DNA of 64,000 bases from Bordetella ansorpii (GTDB lineage: Bacteria > Pseudomonadota > Gammaproteobacteria > Burkholderiales > Burkholderiaceae_B), in NCBI RefSeq assembly GCF_900078705.1, contig NZ_FKIF01000007.1, positions 248,001 through 312,000 on the forward strand. Reading direction: 5' to 3'. Positions 1-9,919 of the stretch are shown here, in pieces. The notes under the pieces are model-generated. The model was not told the DNA's origin. It did no database searches and saw nothing but the letters and a program-made list of their open reading frames with translations. The translations under genes and the position numbers were made by a program. The first letter of the stretch is position 1. Each line of letters opens with the position of its first letter.

Positions 1-1002
1 CGCCAGTTGGTTGACCAGCGCGGCAGTCGCCTGCGGGTTGTTTGCCGACGGCGTCTTCAACGTATTGATCAGTTCGTTCAGCGTGCCGAACATGTCCATG
101 TTCGACGACTTGGGCGTCTCGACCGTGAAGGAGTCGCCGTCGGCGGGTTCGCCGGAAATCTTGAGCGACACGCCGCCCATGTCGATCGTGCTGCCCGCCA
201 CGTAGGGCTGGGCCGGCAGCGTGAACGGCGGGGGCGTGGGGACGGACGGATCGCTGGAGGGCGGCGGCGTGACCGTCACCGTGTACTCCAGTTCGCCTGT
301 CGTGGCGTTGGTGGCGAAGTCGATGGAGAAATCGCTGCGCACATTGTTGGTGGCGCTGGGCGTATCGAACGACACGGTGCTGAACGTGCCGCTGCCGGTG
401 TTGCCCGAGTCGGCCTGCGCGATGTAGGCCAGCACGCCGGCCGCGGCCTTGCCGAAAATATCGGCGCCGACATCGCTACCCGCCATCTGGCGGGTCTGGT
501 CCACCTGGATCATGCGCTGGCCGCTGTCACCCGCATAAGTGACGTTGCCATCGGCACCGATGACGAACGGCGCGGTGTTGCCCTGGAAACCGGAGAACAG
601 GTACTGGCCATTGCCGTCGGTGGTGTTGCCCAGGCCGACCAACTGGTCGCGGGCGCTGGCCAGCGCGGTGGCCAGCGATTGGCGGTCGGCGTCGCTCATC
701 GTGCCGTTGCCGGCCTCGACGATGCGCTTCATCACGTCCTGCATGGTCGTGACGATGGAATCCAGTGCGTTGTCTTCCAGGCCCAGCGTGGTGTTCGCCT
801 TGGCGCGGTTGGCCGCATAGGTCTCGTTCATGCTGGCCGTCTGCGTGATGTTCACGGTCAGGGCGGCCGCCAGGGGATTGTCGGCCGGAGACAGGAACGC
901 GCGGCCCGAACTCAGTTGCTGTTGCAGTTTCGACAGCGTGGATTGCTGGTTCAGCAGACCGTTCAGGCCATTCTGGTAAATCAGGGAGGTGCTCAGACGC
1001 AT
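1..1002 (-). CDS. flgL: Flagellar hook-associated protein 3 FlgL (3' end cut off)
   Basis: FlgL is the second hook-filament junction protein; it joins FlgK to the flagellin filament outside the cell. The 334 visible codons start MRLSTSLIYQNGLNGLLNQQ, the helical flagellin-like N-terminus typical of FlgL, and continue into a variable middle rich in Thr, Pro and Gly. The C-terminal flagellin-like helix lies beyond base 1, so the gene is partial only because the window ends. It lies 43 bp downstream of flgK on the same strand and is presumably cotranscribed with it from the sigma-28 promoter at 2735-2761. The start is the ATG read from the complement of 1000-1002. Confidence 0.93.
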   Translation of the reverse strand, partial: MRLSTSLIYQNGLNGLLNQQSTLSKLQQQLSSGRAFLSPADNPLAAALTVNITQTASMNETYAANRAKANTTLGLEDNALDSIVTTMQDVMKRIVEAGNGTMSDADRQSLATALASARDQLVGLGNTTDGNGQYLFSGFQGNTAPFVIGADGNVTYAGDSGQRMIQVDQTRQMAGSDVGADIFGKAAAGVLAYIAQADSGNTGSGTFSTVSFDTPSATNNVRSDFSIDFATNATTGELEYTVTVTPPPSSDPSVPTPPPFTLPAQPYVAGSTIDMGGVSLKISGEPADGDSFTVETPKSSNMDMFGTLNELINTLKTPSANNPQATAALVNQLA

Positions 1003-1045
1003 GACTATGCTCCGGATTTATGCGTATGGTGTCGGCGGTCGTCGA

Positions 1046-2692
1046 TCAGCGCAGGCCCAGCAGGGCATCGAACACCGTGCCGGCGATCTCGAGGATCTTG
1101 GCGCTGGCCTGATACTGCGTCTGATAGATCTGCAAATTGACGTACTCTTCGTCCAGATTGACGCCGGACACGGACTGCTGCGCTGCATACTGCTGGTCGA
1201 TCAGGTCGCTCTGCGCCTTGCTCGATGACTGCAAACGCTGGGTCTGCACGCCAACGTTGTTCACCATGGTGGAGAACGACTCGTTCAGGCTCATCGTGCC
1301 GTTGCCCAGCACCTTGGCCGTCTGCAGATTCGCCAGCGCCAGCCCGTTGTTGCCGTTGCTGGTGCCGCCCGACGCATCGGCCAGGGCCAGCTTGGCGGGA
1401 TCGCTGATCACGACGGCGATGTCCCGGGCCGCGTCACGGGTGCCTTCCAACTGCCAGCTGTCGCCGGGAGCCGGCACGCCGGAGGGGGTGATCGACAGGC
1501 CGTCGAATTCCAGCGCACCGGTGGTGGCGTCGGGCGTCGAGGTGAAGGCCTGGCCATCGGACAGCCGGGTGACCTGGTAGTCGGCGCCATCGAACACGAT
1601 CTTGTAGGCGCTGGCCTTGATCTGATTGGCGTCCGTGTACTCGGCCGTCAGGCCGGCCGTGCCCGCATTCTTGCTGTTGGCCAGCGCGGCGGGCGCGGCC
1701 AGCGAAAACATCGGCTCGCCAGCGTCGCCGTTGAGGTCTATACCCTGCGCATGCTGTTCGTTGACGGCCATGGCCAGGCCCACTGCCAACTGGCCCAGCT
1801 GGTTCTGGATCGGATCCAGCGAATCGCGCCGGAACGCCAGCAGTCCGCCCAGCTTGCCGCCGGAGACTTCGCTGTCGGACAGTTCGACCGTGACCGTGGT
1901 GCCGCCGCCCGCCGGCGTGTCATACGCCAGCGCGGTGCGACGCGGATCGGCTTCGGAGGGCACCGCCTTCAGGGGACGCACCGTGGTGCCGGACAGCAGG
2001 GTCTGGCCGCCTTGCAGCGTGATGGTGACCGAGCCGTTCTGTTCGTAGTAGCGGATACCGACCAGTTCGTTCAGTTCGGAGACCGCCTGGTCGCGCTGGT
2101 CGAGCAGGTCGTTGGCCGGCTGGCCGCTCTTGCCCTGGGCGACGACGATCTGCTGGTTCAACTGGTTGATACGGTCGAGGTAGCTGTTGACCTGTTCGAC
2201 CGTGGTGCTGATCTGGGTGTTCAGGCCGTCACGCTGGTCCTGCAACTGGCGGTAGGCGGAATTCAGTTGCGTGGCCAGGCTGTTGGCCTTGCCCAGCAAG
2301 TCTTGCCGCACGGCGGGGTCCGCCGGCGAACTGGCGGCGCTGTTGATGCTCTTGAAGAACTCGTTGAGCGCGGGGGTGATGCCGACCGTGCGGTCGGACA
2401 GGAAATCGTTGATCTGGGACAGTTGGTCCAGCTGGGTGGTGTATTCGGCCCCCGTGCCGCGCGAATTCACCAGTTGCCGGTACAGGAAGCTGTCGTACTG
2501 ACGCTCGATGGTGTCGACCTTGACGCCGCGTCCGACAAAACCCTGGCCCGTGGGGGTGGCGCCAGCCGTGGCGGTGAGTACGCGCTGACGCGTATAGCCG
2601 ACCGTGGTCTGGTTGTTGATGTTATGGCTGGTGGTTTCCAGGCCTGCCTGAGAGGCATTCAGTCCCGATAGCGCCAAGTTGTACAGATTCAT
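1046..2692 (-). CDS. flgK: Flagellar hook-associated protein 1 FlgK
   Basis: FlgK is the first hook-filament junction protein, a type III export substrate of the flagellar system. The 548-residue product is of normal size. It begins MNLYNLALSGLNASQAGLET with the rod/hook D0 motif shared with FlgE and FlgG (SHNINNQTTVGYTRQ) and ends in the matching C-terminal helix (NLDEEYVNLQIYQTQYQASA). A start eight codons further up is possible, but the MNLYNLALSGL start matches the family. A good sigma-28 promoter lies 43 bp upstream, overlapping the flgJ stop codon, so flgKL can be expressed late, separately from flgB-J. Confidence 0.96.
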   Translation of the reverse strand: MNLYNLALSGLNASQAGLETTSHNINNQTTVGYTRQRVLTATAGATPTGQGFVGRGVKVDTIERQYDSFLYRQLVNSRGTGAEYTTQLDQLSQINDFLSDRTVGITPALNEFFKSINSAASSPADPAVRQDLLGKANSLATQLNSAYRQLQDQRDGLNTQISTTVEQVNSYLDRINQLNQQIVVAQGKSGQPANDLLDQRDQAVSELNELVGIRYYEQNGSVTITLQGGQTLLSGTTVRPLKAVPSEADPRRTALAYDTPAGGGTTVTVELSDSEVSGGKLGGLLAFRRDSLDPIQNQLGQLAVGLAMAVNEQHAQGIDLNGDAGEPMFSLAAPAALANSKNAGTAGLTAEYTDANQIKASAYKIVFDGADYQVTRLSDGQAFTSTPDATTGALEFDGLSITPSGVPAPGDSWQLEGTRDAARDIAVVISDPAKLALADASGGTSNGNNGLALANLQTAKVLGNGTMSLNESFSTMVNNVGVQTQRLQSSSKAQSDLIDQQYAAQQSVSGVNLDEEYVNLQIYQTQYQASAKILEIAGTVFDALLGLR

Positions 2693-2734
2693 GCGGTGCC
2701 CCGTGGTCGACGGCAATCAGTTACAGACATCCGG

Positions 2735-2761
2735 TTAACGGCAAGTTTGCGGCTAAATTTA
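2735..2761 (-). promoter_or_regulatory. Sigma-28 (FliA) promoter for flgKL
   Basis: On the minus strand, TAAATTTA (2761-2754), 11 bases, then GCCGTTAA (2742-2735) match the FliA consensus TAAAGTTT-N11-GCCGATAA in both boxes and in exact spacing. Transcription would start near 2728, leaving a leader of about 36 bases before flgK. The -35 box overlaps the flgJ stop codon. FlgKL are class 3 (FliA-dependent) genes in enteric bacteria, which agrees. Confidence 0.8.
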
Positions 2762-3721
2762 GCGGCGTCCTGAAAAAGTCGCGGGTGAGATCGACGCGCT
2801 GAGCTGCCCCATGATCTGGATCAGTTTGTCGGCATACGCCGGATCGGTGGCATACCCTGCCTTTTGAATGCTGCGGGCGGCTTCGATCTCGTTGCGCGCC
2901 TGGGTCACCGCCTCATAGCGCGGGCTGTCGCCGATCAGCCTGGCATAGTCGGCGAAGGCTTCCTCGTACGAGCCGTAGGCCCGGAACGGCTGCACCATCT
3001 TCTGCGGCACGCCGTCCACATACTCGGTCGTGGTGACGTTGACGACCTTGCCTGTCCAACTGGAGCCGGCCTTGATGCCGAACACGTTGTGGCTGGTGCG
3101 CCCGTCGGCATGCATGATCTCGCGCTTGCCCCAGCCGGATTCCAGGGCGGCCTGCCCCAGGATCAGGCGGGCGGGCACGCCGCTTTGCTGCGACGCCGCA
3201 TTCGCGGCATGCGACATGCGCGACACGAAATCCACGACATGGTCCGGCGCCCCCTCGGCGGCCGCCATTACGCGGTCGCCAGGACGGTTGGTGCGCAGCA
3301 CGTCGAGCAGGGCGGAGACCTCGCCGCCCTGCCTGCGGCGCAGGTCCAGGCCCGCCTGCCTGCCATCGCCGGCCTCGTCCTGCCCCTGCCCGTCCGGCGA
3401 CCGGCCCTTGGGCATCTGGTCCAGCAGGGACTTGGCCAGGCCGATGCCGGGATCGGCCAGTTGCAGCGCCAGCTGTTCGTCCGTCATGGACTGGATCATC
3501 TCGGTCGCCTGGCTGTCGAACAGGCCGTCCTTGGGCGTGGCCGCCCGCATGCGCTTGATCATCATCTGCAGGAACAGCGCCTCGAACTGCTTGGCGACCT
3601 TCTTCTGCTCGGCCTTGTCCGTGGGCGTGCCGACGACGCCGCGCTTCAGGTCGGACAGCCGCCCCATGTCGAAGACCGATTCCTGGGAATCGGGACGCGG
3701 GGTGTAACTGACGATCGCCAT
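2759..3721 (-). CDS. flgJ: Flagellar rod-capping protein / peptidoglycan hydrolase FlgJ
   Basis: FlgJ caps the growing rod and cuts a hole in peptidoglycan for it. The 320-residue product has the usual two parts. The N-terminal rod-cap domain (about 35-105) contains KQFEALFLQMMIKRMR. After a Gly/Asp/Gln-rich linker (about 105-150), a glucosaminidase-type hydrolase domain (about 160-315) carries LILGQAALESGWGK, with Glu194 as the expected catalytic residue, followed by SHNVFGIK. This dual-domain form is typical of beta- and gammaproteobacteria. The start is the ATG at 3721, 14 bp after the flgI stop. The last codon overlaps the flgKL sigma-28 -35 box. Confidence 0.95.
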   Translation of the reverse strand: MAIVSYTPRPDSQESVFDMGRLSDLKRGVVGTPTDKAEQKKVAKQFEALFLQMMIKRMRAATPKDGLFDSQATEMIQSMTDEQLALQLADPGIGLAKSLLDQMPKGRSPDGQGQDEAGDGRQAGLDLRRRQGGEVSALLDVLRTNRPGDRVMAAAEGAPDHVVDFVSRMSHAANAASQQSGVPARLILGQAALESGWGKREIMHADGRTSHNVFGIKAGSSWTGKVVNVTTTEYVDGVPQKMVQPFRAYGSYEEAFADYARLIGDSPRYEAVTQARNEIEAARSIQKAGYATDPAYADKLIQIMGQLSASISPATFSGRR

Positions 3722-3735
3722 GACGAAAGGACGCC

Positions 3736-4869
3736 CTAGATGATTTCGAGATCGGCGCGCAGCGCGCCGGCGGCCTTCATGGCCTGCAGGATGGCCAGCA
3801 GGTCCTGCGGCGTGGCGCCGAGGGCATTGAGCGCCTTGACCACGTCGGCCAGGTTCGCGCTGGTATTCACGCGGCGGATCGCGCCGCCGTCCTGGCGCAC
3901 CTCGATCTGCGTGTTGGGCGCCACCACGGTCTGGCCCTGCGTGAAGGGCGTATCGGGTTGGAACACCTGATTCTGCTGGTTGATGATGACCGACAGATTG
4001 CCATGCGAAATCGCGGCCTCGTCGATCGTCACGTTGCGGTTCATCACCACCGAGCCCGTGCGGGCATTGATGATGACCTTGGCGGAGGCCGGCGCGCGCG
4101 TGACCTGCAGATTCTCGAGGCGCGACAGGAAGGCCGGCATGGCCGAGGGATCCGCGGGGGCGCGCACCTGCACCACCCTGCCGTCCAGCGCCGTGGCCGA
4201 GCCGGGCCCCAGTTGGCGGCTGATGGCGGCGGCCACGTTCTGCGCGGTCCCGAAATCGCTGTCGTTCATCTCGAAATACACCATGCCGTCCTGGGCGACG
4301 GTGGTGGGCACGGCGCGCTCGACGATGGCGCCGCCGTTGATGCGGCCCCCGTTGAGCGTATTGATCTGGACGCTGGAACCGCCCGCCGATGCCCCGGCGC
4401 CGCCCACCAGCATGTTGCCCTGGGCAATGGCGTAGATCTGGTTGTCGGCGCCCTTCAGCGGCGTCATCAGCAGCGTGCCGCCGCGCAGGCTCTTGGCGTT
4501 GCCCATCGACGACACCACCACGTCCAGCGTCTGGCCGGGCCGTGCGAAAGGCGGCAGCGTGGCCGTGACCATGACGGCGGCGACGTTCTTCAATTGCATG
4601 TTGCTGCCGGGCGGCACGGTCACGCCCAACTGGGACAGCATGTTGGTCAGGCTTTGCTGCGTGAACGGCGTCTGGCGAACCTGGTCGCCGGTACCGTCCA
4701 GGCCCACGATCAGGCCGTAGCCGATCAGCTGGTTGCCGCGTACGCCCTGCACCGACGCCAGGTCTTTGAGGCGGTCGGCATGCGCGGCGCCGCCGGCCAG
4801 CAGGCACATCGCGGCCAGCAGGCGGGTCGCCAGGGTAAGCAGGAAACGAGGCGAGGTCGGCAATGGCAT
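3736..4869 (-). CDS. flgI: Flagellar P-ring protein FlgI
   Basis: FlgI forms the periplasmic P ring around the rod, in the peptidoglycan layer. The 377-residue precursor has a Sec signal peptide (residues 1-31, hydrophobic [18 protein letters not shown] and an AHA cleavage site). The highly conserved mature start [20 protein letters not shown] follows, then the family motif GLDGTGDQ. Size is normal. The ATG at 4869 directly precedes the signal peptide and lies 2 bp after the flgH stop, so the two ring genes are probably translationally coupled. Confidence 0.97.
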   Translation of the reverse strand: MPLPTSPRFLLTLATRLLAAMCLLAGGAAHADRLKDLASVQGVRGNQLIGYGLIVGLDGTGDQVRQTPFTQQSLTNMLSQLGVTVPPGSNMQLKNVAAVMVTATLPPFARPGQTLDVVVSSMGNAKSLRGGTLLMTPLKGADNQIYAIAQGNMLVGGAGASAGGSSVQINTLNGGRINGGAIVERAVPTTVAQDGMVYFEMNDSDFGTAQNVAAAISRQLGPGSATALDGRVVQVRAPADPSAMPAFLSRLENLQVTRAPASAKVIINARTGSVVMNRNVTIDEAAISHGNLSVIINQQNQVFQPDTPFTQGQTVVAPNTQIEVRQDGGAIRRVNTSANLADVVKALNALGATPQDLLAILQAMKAAGALRADLEII

Positions 4870-4871
4870 GG

Positions 4872-5561
4872 TCAGAAAGGCGAAGCCAGCAGGAAGAAGC
4901 GTTGCAGCCAACCCATGGTCTGGACTTCGTCCATGGTGCCCTTGCTGCGGTATTCGATACGGGCGTCGGCCACGCGCGTGGACGACACCGAGTTGGTGCC
5001 CGTGATGGAGCGCGGATCGACCACACCCGAGAAGCGCACGTATTCGCTGCCCCGGTTGATGGCGATCTGCTTCTCGCCGGCGACCTGCAGATTGCCGTTG
5101 GGCAGCACGCCGACCACCGTGGTGGTGATGTTGCCGGTGAACGTGTTGTTGGCCGAGCTGTTGCCCGTGCCCTGCGACTGGTTCTGGCCGGTGGCGTCGG
5201 TATTGAGCTTGGCGTTGATGCTGCCATCCATGAACGACGGCGTCGCGCCGATGCCCAGGCTGGTGGTGCTCTGCCGGTTGGTGTTCGTGGCGACGTTCTT
5301 GGCGGCGTTGGTGCGCTCTTCCAGGACGATGGTGACGACGTCGCCGACGTTGCGCGGCCGGCGGTCCTCGAACAGCGGGTAGTTGCCGTAGACCGTGGGC
5401 TGGAAGATCGAACCCGTCGGGCGGGACACCTGCATCGGCGGCGCGGGCGGCGCGGCCGTGGTCGGCCCCACCACCACGGGTTCCGGCGGGATCAGGGCGC
5501 AACCGGAAACGGCCAGCAGCAGTCCCGAAACGGCGATCAGGCGCGGCATCGACACGGTCAT
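4872..5561 (-). CDS. flgH: Flagellar L-ring lipoprotein FlgH
   Basis: FlgH is the outer-membrane lipoprotein of the L ring. The 229-residue product has a lipoprotein signal ([14 protein letters not shown], lipidated Cys21) followed by a Pro-rich stretch, and the conserved mid-region [20 protein letters not shown]. The C-terminus carries [11 protein letters not shown] and GWLQRFF, as in known FlgH. Its start overlaps the flgG stop by one base. A second in-frame Met five codons in (MPRLIAV) could be the true start. Confidence 0.96.
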   Translation of the reverse strand: MTVSMPRLIAVSGLLLAVSGCALIPPEPVVVGPTTAAPPAPPMQVSRPTGSIFQPTVYGNYPLFEDRRPRNVGDVVTIVLEERTNAAKNVATNTNRQSTTSLGIGATPSFMDGSINAKLNTDATGQNQSQGTGNSSANNTFTGNITTTVVGVLPNGNLQVAGEKQIAINRGSEYVRFSGVVDPRSITGTNSVSSTRVADARIEYRSKGTMDEVQTMGWLQRFFLLASPF

Positions 5562-6346
5562 TACAGCTGCGACAGGCGGGCCAGCATCTCGTCCGAGGTC
5601 TGCACGGCCTTGCTGTTCATTTCGTACGCGCGCTGCGTGGTGATCATGTTCACCAGCTCTTCGGCGACGTTGACGTTCGAGGTCTCGACGAACTGCTGCT
5701 CGATCGAGCCCGCGCCGTCCACGCCGGGAGCCAGCACGTTGGCCGGCCCCGACGAATCGGTTTCCAGGTACAGGTTCTCGCCGATGCTCTGCAGGCCCAC
5801 CGGATTGATGAAGGTGGCGACCTGCAACTGGCCGACCTGGACGCTGATGCCGGCGTTGCCGGGCTGCGTCACCGACACCGTGCCGTCCTTGCCGATGGTC
5901 ATCGACAGCGCGTTGTCGGGAATATTGATCGGCGGCTGGATGACGTAGCCGCCGGCCGTGACGAGCTGGCCGTTCTGGTCGGTCTGCAGCCCGCCATCGC
6001 GGGTGTAGGCCTGGGTGCCGTCGGGCAGTTCGACCTGCAGGAAACCGCGACCGTTGATCGCGATGTCCATGTCGTTGCCCGAGTTGTTCATGTTGCCCTG
6101 CGAGAACACGCGCTCGGTGGCGGCCACGCGCACGCCGGTACCCAGCTGCAGGCCCGAAGGCAGTTGGTTGGCATCGCCCACCTGGGCGCCCGGCTGGCGC
6201 AGCGTCTGGTACATCAGGTCCTGGAACACGGCACGGCCGCGCTTGAACCCGTTGGTCTGGACGTTGGCCAGGTTGTTCGAGATCACGTCCATCGACGTCT
6301 GCTGACCTTCGAGGCCGGTCTTGGCAATCCAGAGGGAACGCATCAT
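5561..6346 (-). CDS. flgG: Flagellar distal rod protein FlgG
   Basis: FlgG forms the distal rod. The 261-residue product is the family's standard length. It starts [20 protein letters not shown] and has the rod signature [16 protein letters not shown]. The C-terminus ([20 protein letters not shown]) is the D0 helix shared by rod and hook proteins. The stop codon overlaps the flgH start by one base. The gap of 67 bp to flgF shows no separate promoter that I can recognise. Confidence 0.97.
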   Translation of the reverse strand: MMRSLWIAKTGLEGQQTSMDVISNNLANVQTNGFKRGRAVFQDLMYQTLRQPGAQVGDANQLPSGLQLGTGVRVAATERVFSQGNMNNSGNDMDIAINGRGFLQVELPDGTQAYTRDGGLQTDQNGQLVTAGGYVIQPPINIPDNALSMTIGKDGTVSVTQPGNAGISVQVGQLQVATFINPVGLQSIGENLYLETDSSGPANVLAPGVDGAGSIEQQFVETSNVNVAEELVNMITTQRAYEMNSKAVQTSDEMLARLSQL

Positions 6347-6413
6347 GGCTGTGTTACTCCTGGCGCGGCCACAGGGCGCGCGCGTTGATCTTTTGAGAGT
6401 CCGCCGCGAACGG

Positions 6414-7157
6414 TCAGACGGACAGGATTTCGTTGGCGCGGCCAGCGTTGTCGTTGGCGTTGCGGACCACCTGCATCTGCATCTCGAAGCGGCGGGCGTT
6501 TTCGATCATGCCGACCATGGCCGCGGTCGGACTGGCGTTGCTGCCCTCCAGGGCGCCGGACATGACGCGCAGCGCCGGATCGGCAGGCAACTGCGGCGAC
6601 CCGGCGGCCTGGCGGAACACGCCATCGTCGCCACGCACCAGCGCGGACTCTTCCGGGCTGACGAGCTTCAGGCGGCCGAGGTTCAGGATGTTGTTCGGCG
6701 GATCGCCGGCGCCGATGGCCGTGATCGTGCCGTCCGAGGCGATCGTCAGCGAGGCCTGGTCCGGAATCGCGATGGGCGCGTTCTGGTCGGACAGCACCGG
6801 CTGCCCCAGCGAGGTCTGCAACAGGCCGTTCACGCCCACCTGCAAGCTGCCGGCACGGGTATAGCCCTCGCCTTGCTGCGTCTGGATGGCCAGCCAGCCG
6901 TTGCCGGCCATCGCCACGTCCAGCTCGCGGCCGGTACTCTGCACCGTGCCCAGGGCAAAATTGCTGCCGGGCGTCGTCGCCACGGTGGACACACGGGTCG
7001 GCAACGACGTGCCGTCCAGCATGGGCACCGAGCGGTACAGCGCGACCTGCTCGCGAAAGCCCGGCGTATTGACGTTGGCCAGGTTGTTGCTCAGGACGGC
7101 CTGCTGCTCGGAGATCCGGGCAGCGCCGTTCATGGCGGTATAGATGACGCGATCCAT
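6414..7157 (-). CDS. flgF: Flagellar proximal rod protein FlgF
   Basis: FlgF is one of the four rod proteins. The 247-residue product begins [20 protein letters not shown] and carries [16 protein letters not shown], the rod-family motif. The final residues ([19 protein letters not shown]) are the conserved C-terminal helix. Length and position between flgE and flgG are normal. Confidence 0.96.
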   Translation of the reverse strand: MDRVIYTAMNGAARISEQQAVLSNNLANVNTPGFREQVALYRSVPMLDGTSLPTRVSTVATTPGSNFALGTVQSTGRELDVAMAGNGWLAIQTQQGEGYTRAGSLQVGVNGLLQTSLGQPVLSDQNAPIAIPDQASLTIASDGTITAIGAGDPPNNILNLGRLKLVSPEESALVRGDDGVFRQAAGSPQLPADPALRVMSGALEGSNASPTAAMVGMIENARRFEMQMQVVRNANDNAGRANEILSV

Positions 7158-7190
7158 CGGCTATTTCCGTCTCGGTGCGGGCGCGGGGCC

Positions 7191-8663
7191 TTAGATGTTC
7201 AGCAGCACCTGCAGGACTTCGTCCTGCGTCTTGATGGTCTGCGTATTGGCCTGGTACGTGCGCTGCGCGATGATCATGTTGACCAGTTCGTTGCTGAGGT
7301 TGACGTTGGACTGCTCCAGCGATTGCCCCACCAGCGACGACAGGCTGTTGGTGCCGGGCTGACCCAGCAGCGGCTGGCCCGACGCATTGGTTTCCTGCCA
7401 GGCGTTGTTGCCGACCGGCTGCAGGCCCTGCACGTTGTTGAAGTTCGCCAGCGCGATCACCCCCACGACCTGGTTCTGGCCGTTGCTGTACTGGGCGGTG
7501 ACGCTGCCGTCGGCGGCGATCTCGATGCCCAGGAACTCGCCGCTGGCGTAGCCGTTGGGGGTCAGCTTGGGGCTGAAATCGCTGCCGAACTGAGTGACGC
7601 CGGTGTAGCCGACGGTGATGGCCAGCGGATCGGCCGGGGACGTCGTGCCGCCGGGGTTGCCGAAGTTCACCGTGTAGTTGGGCGGCGTGGTCTGCAGCGC
7701 GCCGCTGGCGTTGAAGGTCAGCGTGGCGTGATCGTCGGCGGCCGTGCCCACCGTCATGGCATTGCCGTCCAGCGTGTAGTACACGTCATAGACGCTTTCG
7801 CCGGCCGCGCTGGGGCGCTTCACGAAGTACTGCACCATTTCGTGCGCGTTGCCCAGCGAGTCGTACACGGTGGTGGGCACCTGGTCCGTGTAGGTGGTGC
7901 GGTCGGTCGCATCGAACGGCTTGGGCGCCACGGCGGCGACAGGCGCCACATAGGCCGTGCCCGGCGTGAACGTGCCCGCCGTCACCACGCCATTGGTAAC
8001 CGTGAACGTATCGCCGCCCGACGTGAACGTGCCGTTCAGGGCGGTATCCGTGGCGCCGGCCCCGTCCAGGAACACGATGGCGCCGCCCGCATCCTGGCGG
8101 AAGTTGTGGTTGGCGGCACCGGTGCCGTCGTCGAAGTTCAACACGCCCAGCGTTTCCGGAACGGCGGGCGAGCCCACCGGATCGATGGGGGTGGCATTGG
8201 CGTTCAGGTTGGTCGTCACGCCGACCGTGGTGGTCGCCACCGGCGCGATGTTGCCCTGCGGCACGGCCAGTTCGACCGGCGCGGCGCCGATGCTGCCAGC
8301 GGGATAGCCGGTCAGGCGCATGCCCATCTGGTTGACGATGAAGAAGTCCTTGTCCAGCAAGAACTCGCCGTTGCGCGAATAGAACACGCCGCCGGCCTGG
8401 TCGGTCAGGCGGAAGAAGCCCTTCGCGCCGTCGATGGCGATGTCGTACTCGCCGCCGGTGGTGGCCACGTTACCCACGGTGAAGCGCTGGTTGATGCCGC
8501 TGACCTTCACACCCAGGCCCACGCGCGAGTTGGCGTAGACGTCCGCGAACGACACGTTGCCCGACTTGAAGCCGACCGTGCCCGAGTTGGCGATGTTGTT
8601 GCCGATGACGTCCAGGTTCTGCGAAGCGGCATTCAAGCCGCTCAGTCCTTGTCCGAATCCCAT
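7191..8663 (-). CDS. flgE: Flagellar hook protein FlgE
   Basis: FlgE polymerises into the universal joint (hook). The 490-residue product starts MGFGQGLSGLNAASQNLDVI, then GNNIANSGTVGFK, and ends with ELVNMIIAQRTYQANTQTIK, the two halves of the D0 coiled coil. The middle is Gly/Thr/Ala-rich beta structure with the hook motif YDSLGNAHEM. It is longer than the about 400-residue enteric hook protein, which reflects an enlarged outer domain and is common in this lineage. It lies 33 bp upstream of flgF and 77 bp after flgD. Confidence 0.97.
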   Translation of the reverse strand: MGFGQGLSGLNAASQNLDVIGNNIANSGTVGFKSGNVSFADVYANSRVGLGVKVSGINQRFTVGNVATTGGEYDIAIDGAKGFFRLTDQAGGVFYSRNGEFLLDKDFFIVNQMGMRLTGYPAGSIGAAPVELAVPQGNIAPVATTTVGVTTNLNANATPIDPVGSPAVPETLGVLNFDDGTGAANHNFRQDAGGAIVFLDGAGATDTALNGTFTSGGDTFTVTNGVVTAGTFTPGTAYVAPVAAVAPKPFDATDRTTYTDQVPTTVYDSLGNAHEMVQYFVKRPSAAGESVYDVYYTLDGNAMTVGTAADDHATLTFNASGALQTTPPNYTVNFGNPGGTTSPADPLAITVGYTGVTQFGSDFSPKLTPNGYASGEFLGIEIAADGSVTAQYSNGQNQVVGVIALANFNNVQGLQPVGNNAWQETNASGQPLLGQPGTNSLSSLVGQSLEQSNVNLSNELVNMIIAQRTYQANTQTIKTQDEVLQVLLNI

Positions 8664-8740
8664 GTGCTATCTCGCTGTCCAAGTATTTGTGAATGCGCCG
8701 GTGCCGCCATTGCGCAGGCACCCCGCCGAATCGGTAGGTA

Positions 8741-9436
8741 TCAGGTGTTGCTGCCGTAGATCTTGCGGATGTCGAGCATGCTGGCCTGGTTGCCCATGCC
8801 CAACTGCAGGCGCAGGCCATTGGTGCCATAGGCCACGCCGCTGACCAGGCCATACTGCAGGGCCTCGGCGGTGACCTTGTTGCCGTCCGCATCCGTCGCG
8901 GCAACATTGAAGGTGTATTTGCCGTCGGCCACATCCTGGCCGCCGTCGTTCTTGCCGTCCCAGGCCACGTCGATCACGCCGGTCTTCTGGTCTCGCAGCG
9001 TCATGGTGCGCACGACGTTGCCGTCCTTGTCCAGCACCTTGACCGTGACCGTGTCGGCGTCGCTCTGCAGGTCGATGCCCAGCGGCGTGGCCTCGCGCAC
9101 CGTCGGATCCGACAGGTCGGAGCCCAGCGACACCTCGTTGCCCGGCACCAGCACGCCGCGGCCGATCAGGGACGCCGCATTCATGGATTGCGACACGTCC
9201 ACCTGGCCGCTGATGGCCTGCAGCGTGTTGTTCAGGTTGGTGATGCCCTCCACCGTGGATATCTGCGCGAGCTGCGACGTGAGCTCGGCGTTCTGCATGG
9301 GGTTGAGCGGATCCTGGTTGCGCAGCTGGGTCACCAGCAGAGTCAGGAACTGATCCTGGATGTCCTTGGCAGCGCTGGACGTGCTGGAACCCAGGCCGCT
9401 GGTACTGCTGGAAACGCCGGAGACAGAGGTGGCCAT
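8741..9436 (-). CDS. flgD: Flagellar hook capping/assembly protein FlgD
   Basis: FlgD is the scaffold cap on which the hook assembles; it is absent from the finished flagellum. The 231-residue product has a flexible Ser/Gly start, then the diagnostic LLVTQLRNQDPLNPMQNAEL and TSQLAQISTVEGI, followed by the FlgD Ig-like/tudor-like C-terminal region (KNDGGQDVADGKYTFNVAA). Size is normal. It lies between flgC and flgE as in most proteobacteria. Confidence 0.96.
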   Translation of the reverse strand: MATSVSGVSSSTSGLGSSTSSAAKDIQDQFLTLLVTQLRNQDPLNPMQNAELTSQLAQISTVEGITNLNNTLQAISGQVDVSQSMNAASLIGRGVLVPGNEVSLGSDLSDPTVREATPLGIDLQSDADTVTVKVLDKDGNVVRTMTLRDQKTGVIDVAWDGKNDGGQDVADGKYTFNVAATDADGNKVTAEALQYGLVSGVAYGTNGLRLQLGMGNQASMLDIRKIYGSNT

Positions 9437-9482
9437 GGCTGATCGCGTAGTGGAAGGTCAGGAAGAAAAAGAGGCGGCCATG

Positions 9483-9902
9483 TCAGGACTGGCCGATGGT
9501 GAGCGTCTTGGCCATGAGCTGCTTGGCGGTGTTCAGCACTTCGACGTTGGCCTGATACGAGCGCGAGGCGGCAATCATGTTGACGGTCTCGGCGATCGGG
9601 TCGACGTTGGGCATGGCGACGTACCCATCGGCGTTGGCCATGGGATGCTTGGGGTCGTAGATCATCTTGAACGGCGACGCGTCCTGCACCACCCCGGCCA
9701 CGCGCACGCCGCCGATTTCCTGGCCCAGGGCCTGGCCGGCGGCCGGATTCACCTCGAAGACCACCTGGCGGGCACGATAGGGTTGACCGTCGGGACCGAC
9801 CGCGCTCTCGGCGTTGGCCATGTTGCTGGCCGACACGTTCATGCGCTGCGATTGCGCCGTCATGGCGGAGCCGGCAATATCGAAAATGCTCAGCAGGGAC
9901 AT
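9483..9902 (-). CDS. flgC: Flagellar proximal rod protein FlgC
   Basis: FlgC is a proximal rod subunit. The 139-residue product starts [20 protein letters not shown] and carries the rod motif [13 protein letters not shown] and the C-terminal [20 protein letters not shown]. Length equals the family norm. It lies 17 bp downstream of flgB in the same run. Confidence 0.97.
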   Translation of the reverse strand: MSLLSIFDIAGSAMTAQSQRMNVSASNMANAESAVGPDGQPYRARQVVFEVNPAAGQALGQEIGGVRVAGVVQDASPFKMIYDPKHPMANADGYVAMPNVDPIAETVNMIAASRSYQANVEVLNTAKQLMAKTLTIGQS

Positions 9903-9919
9903 TCGGGGTAGCTCCTAGA

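Noticed and set aside
6321-8759. Open frame of about 810 codons antisense to flgF and flgE
   Set aside because: It is a shadow of strongly conserved hook and rod genes.
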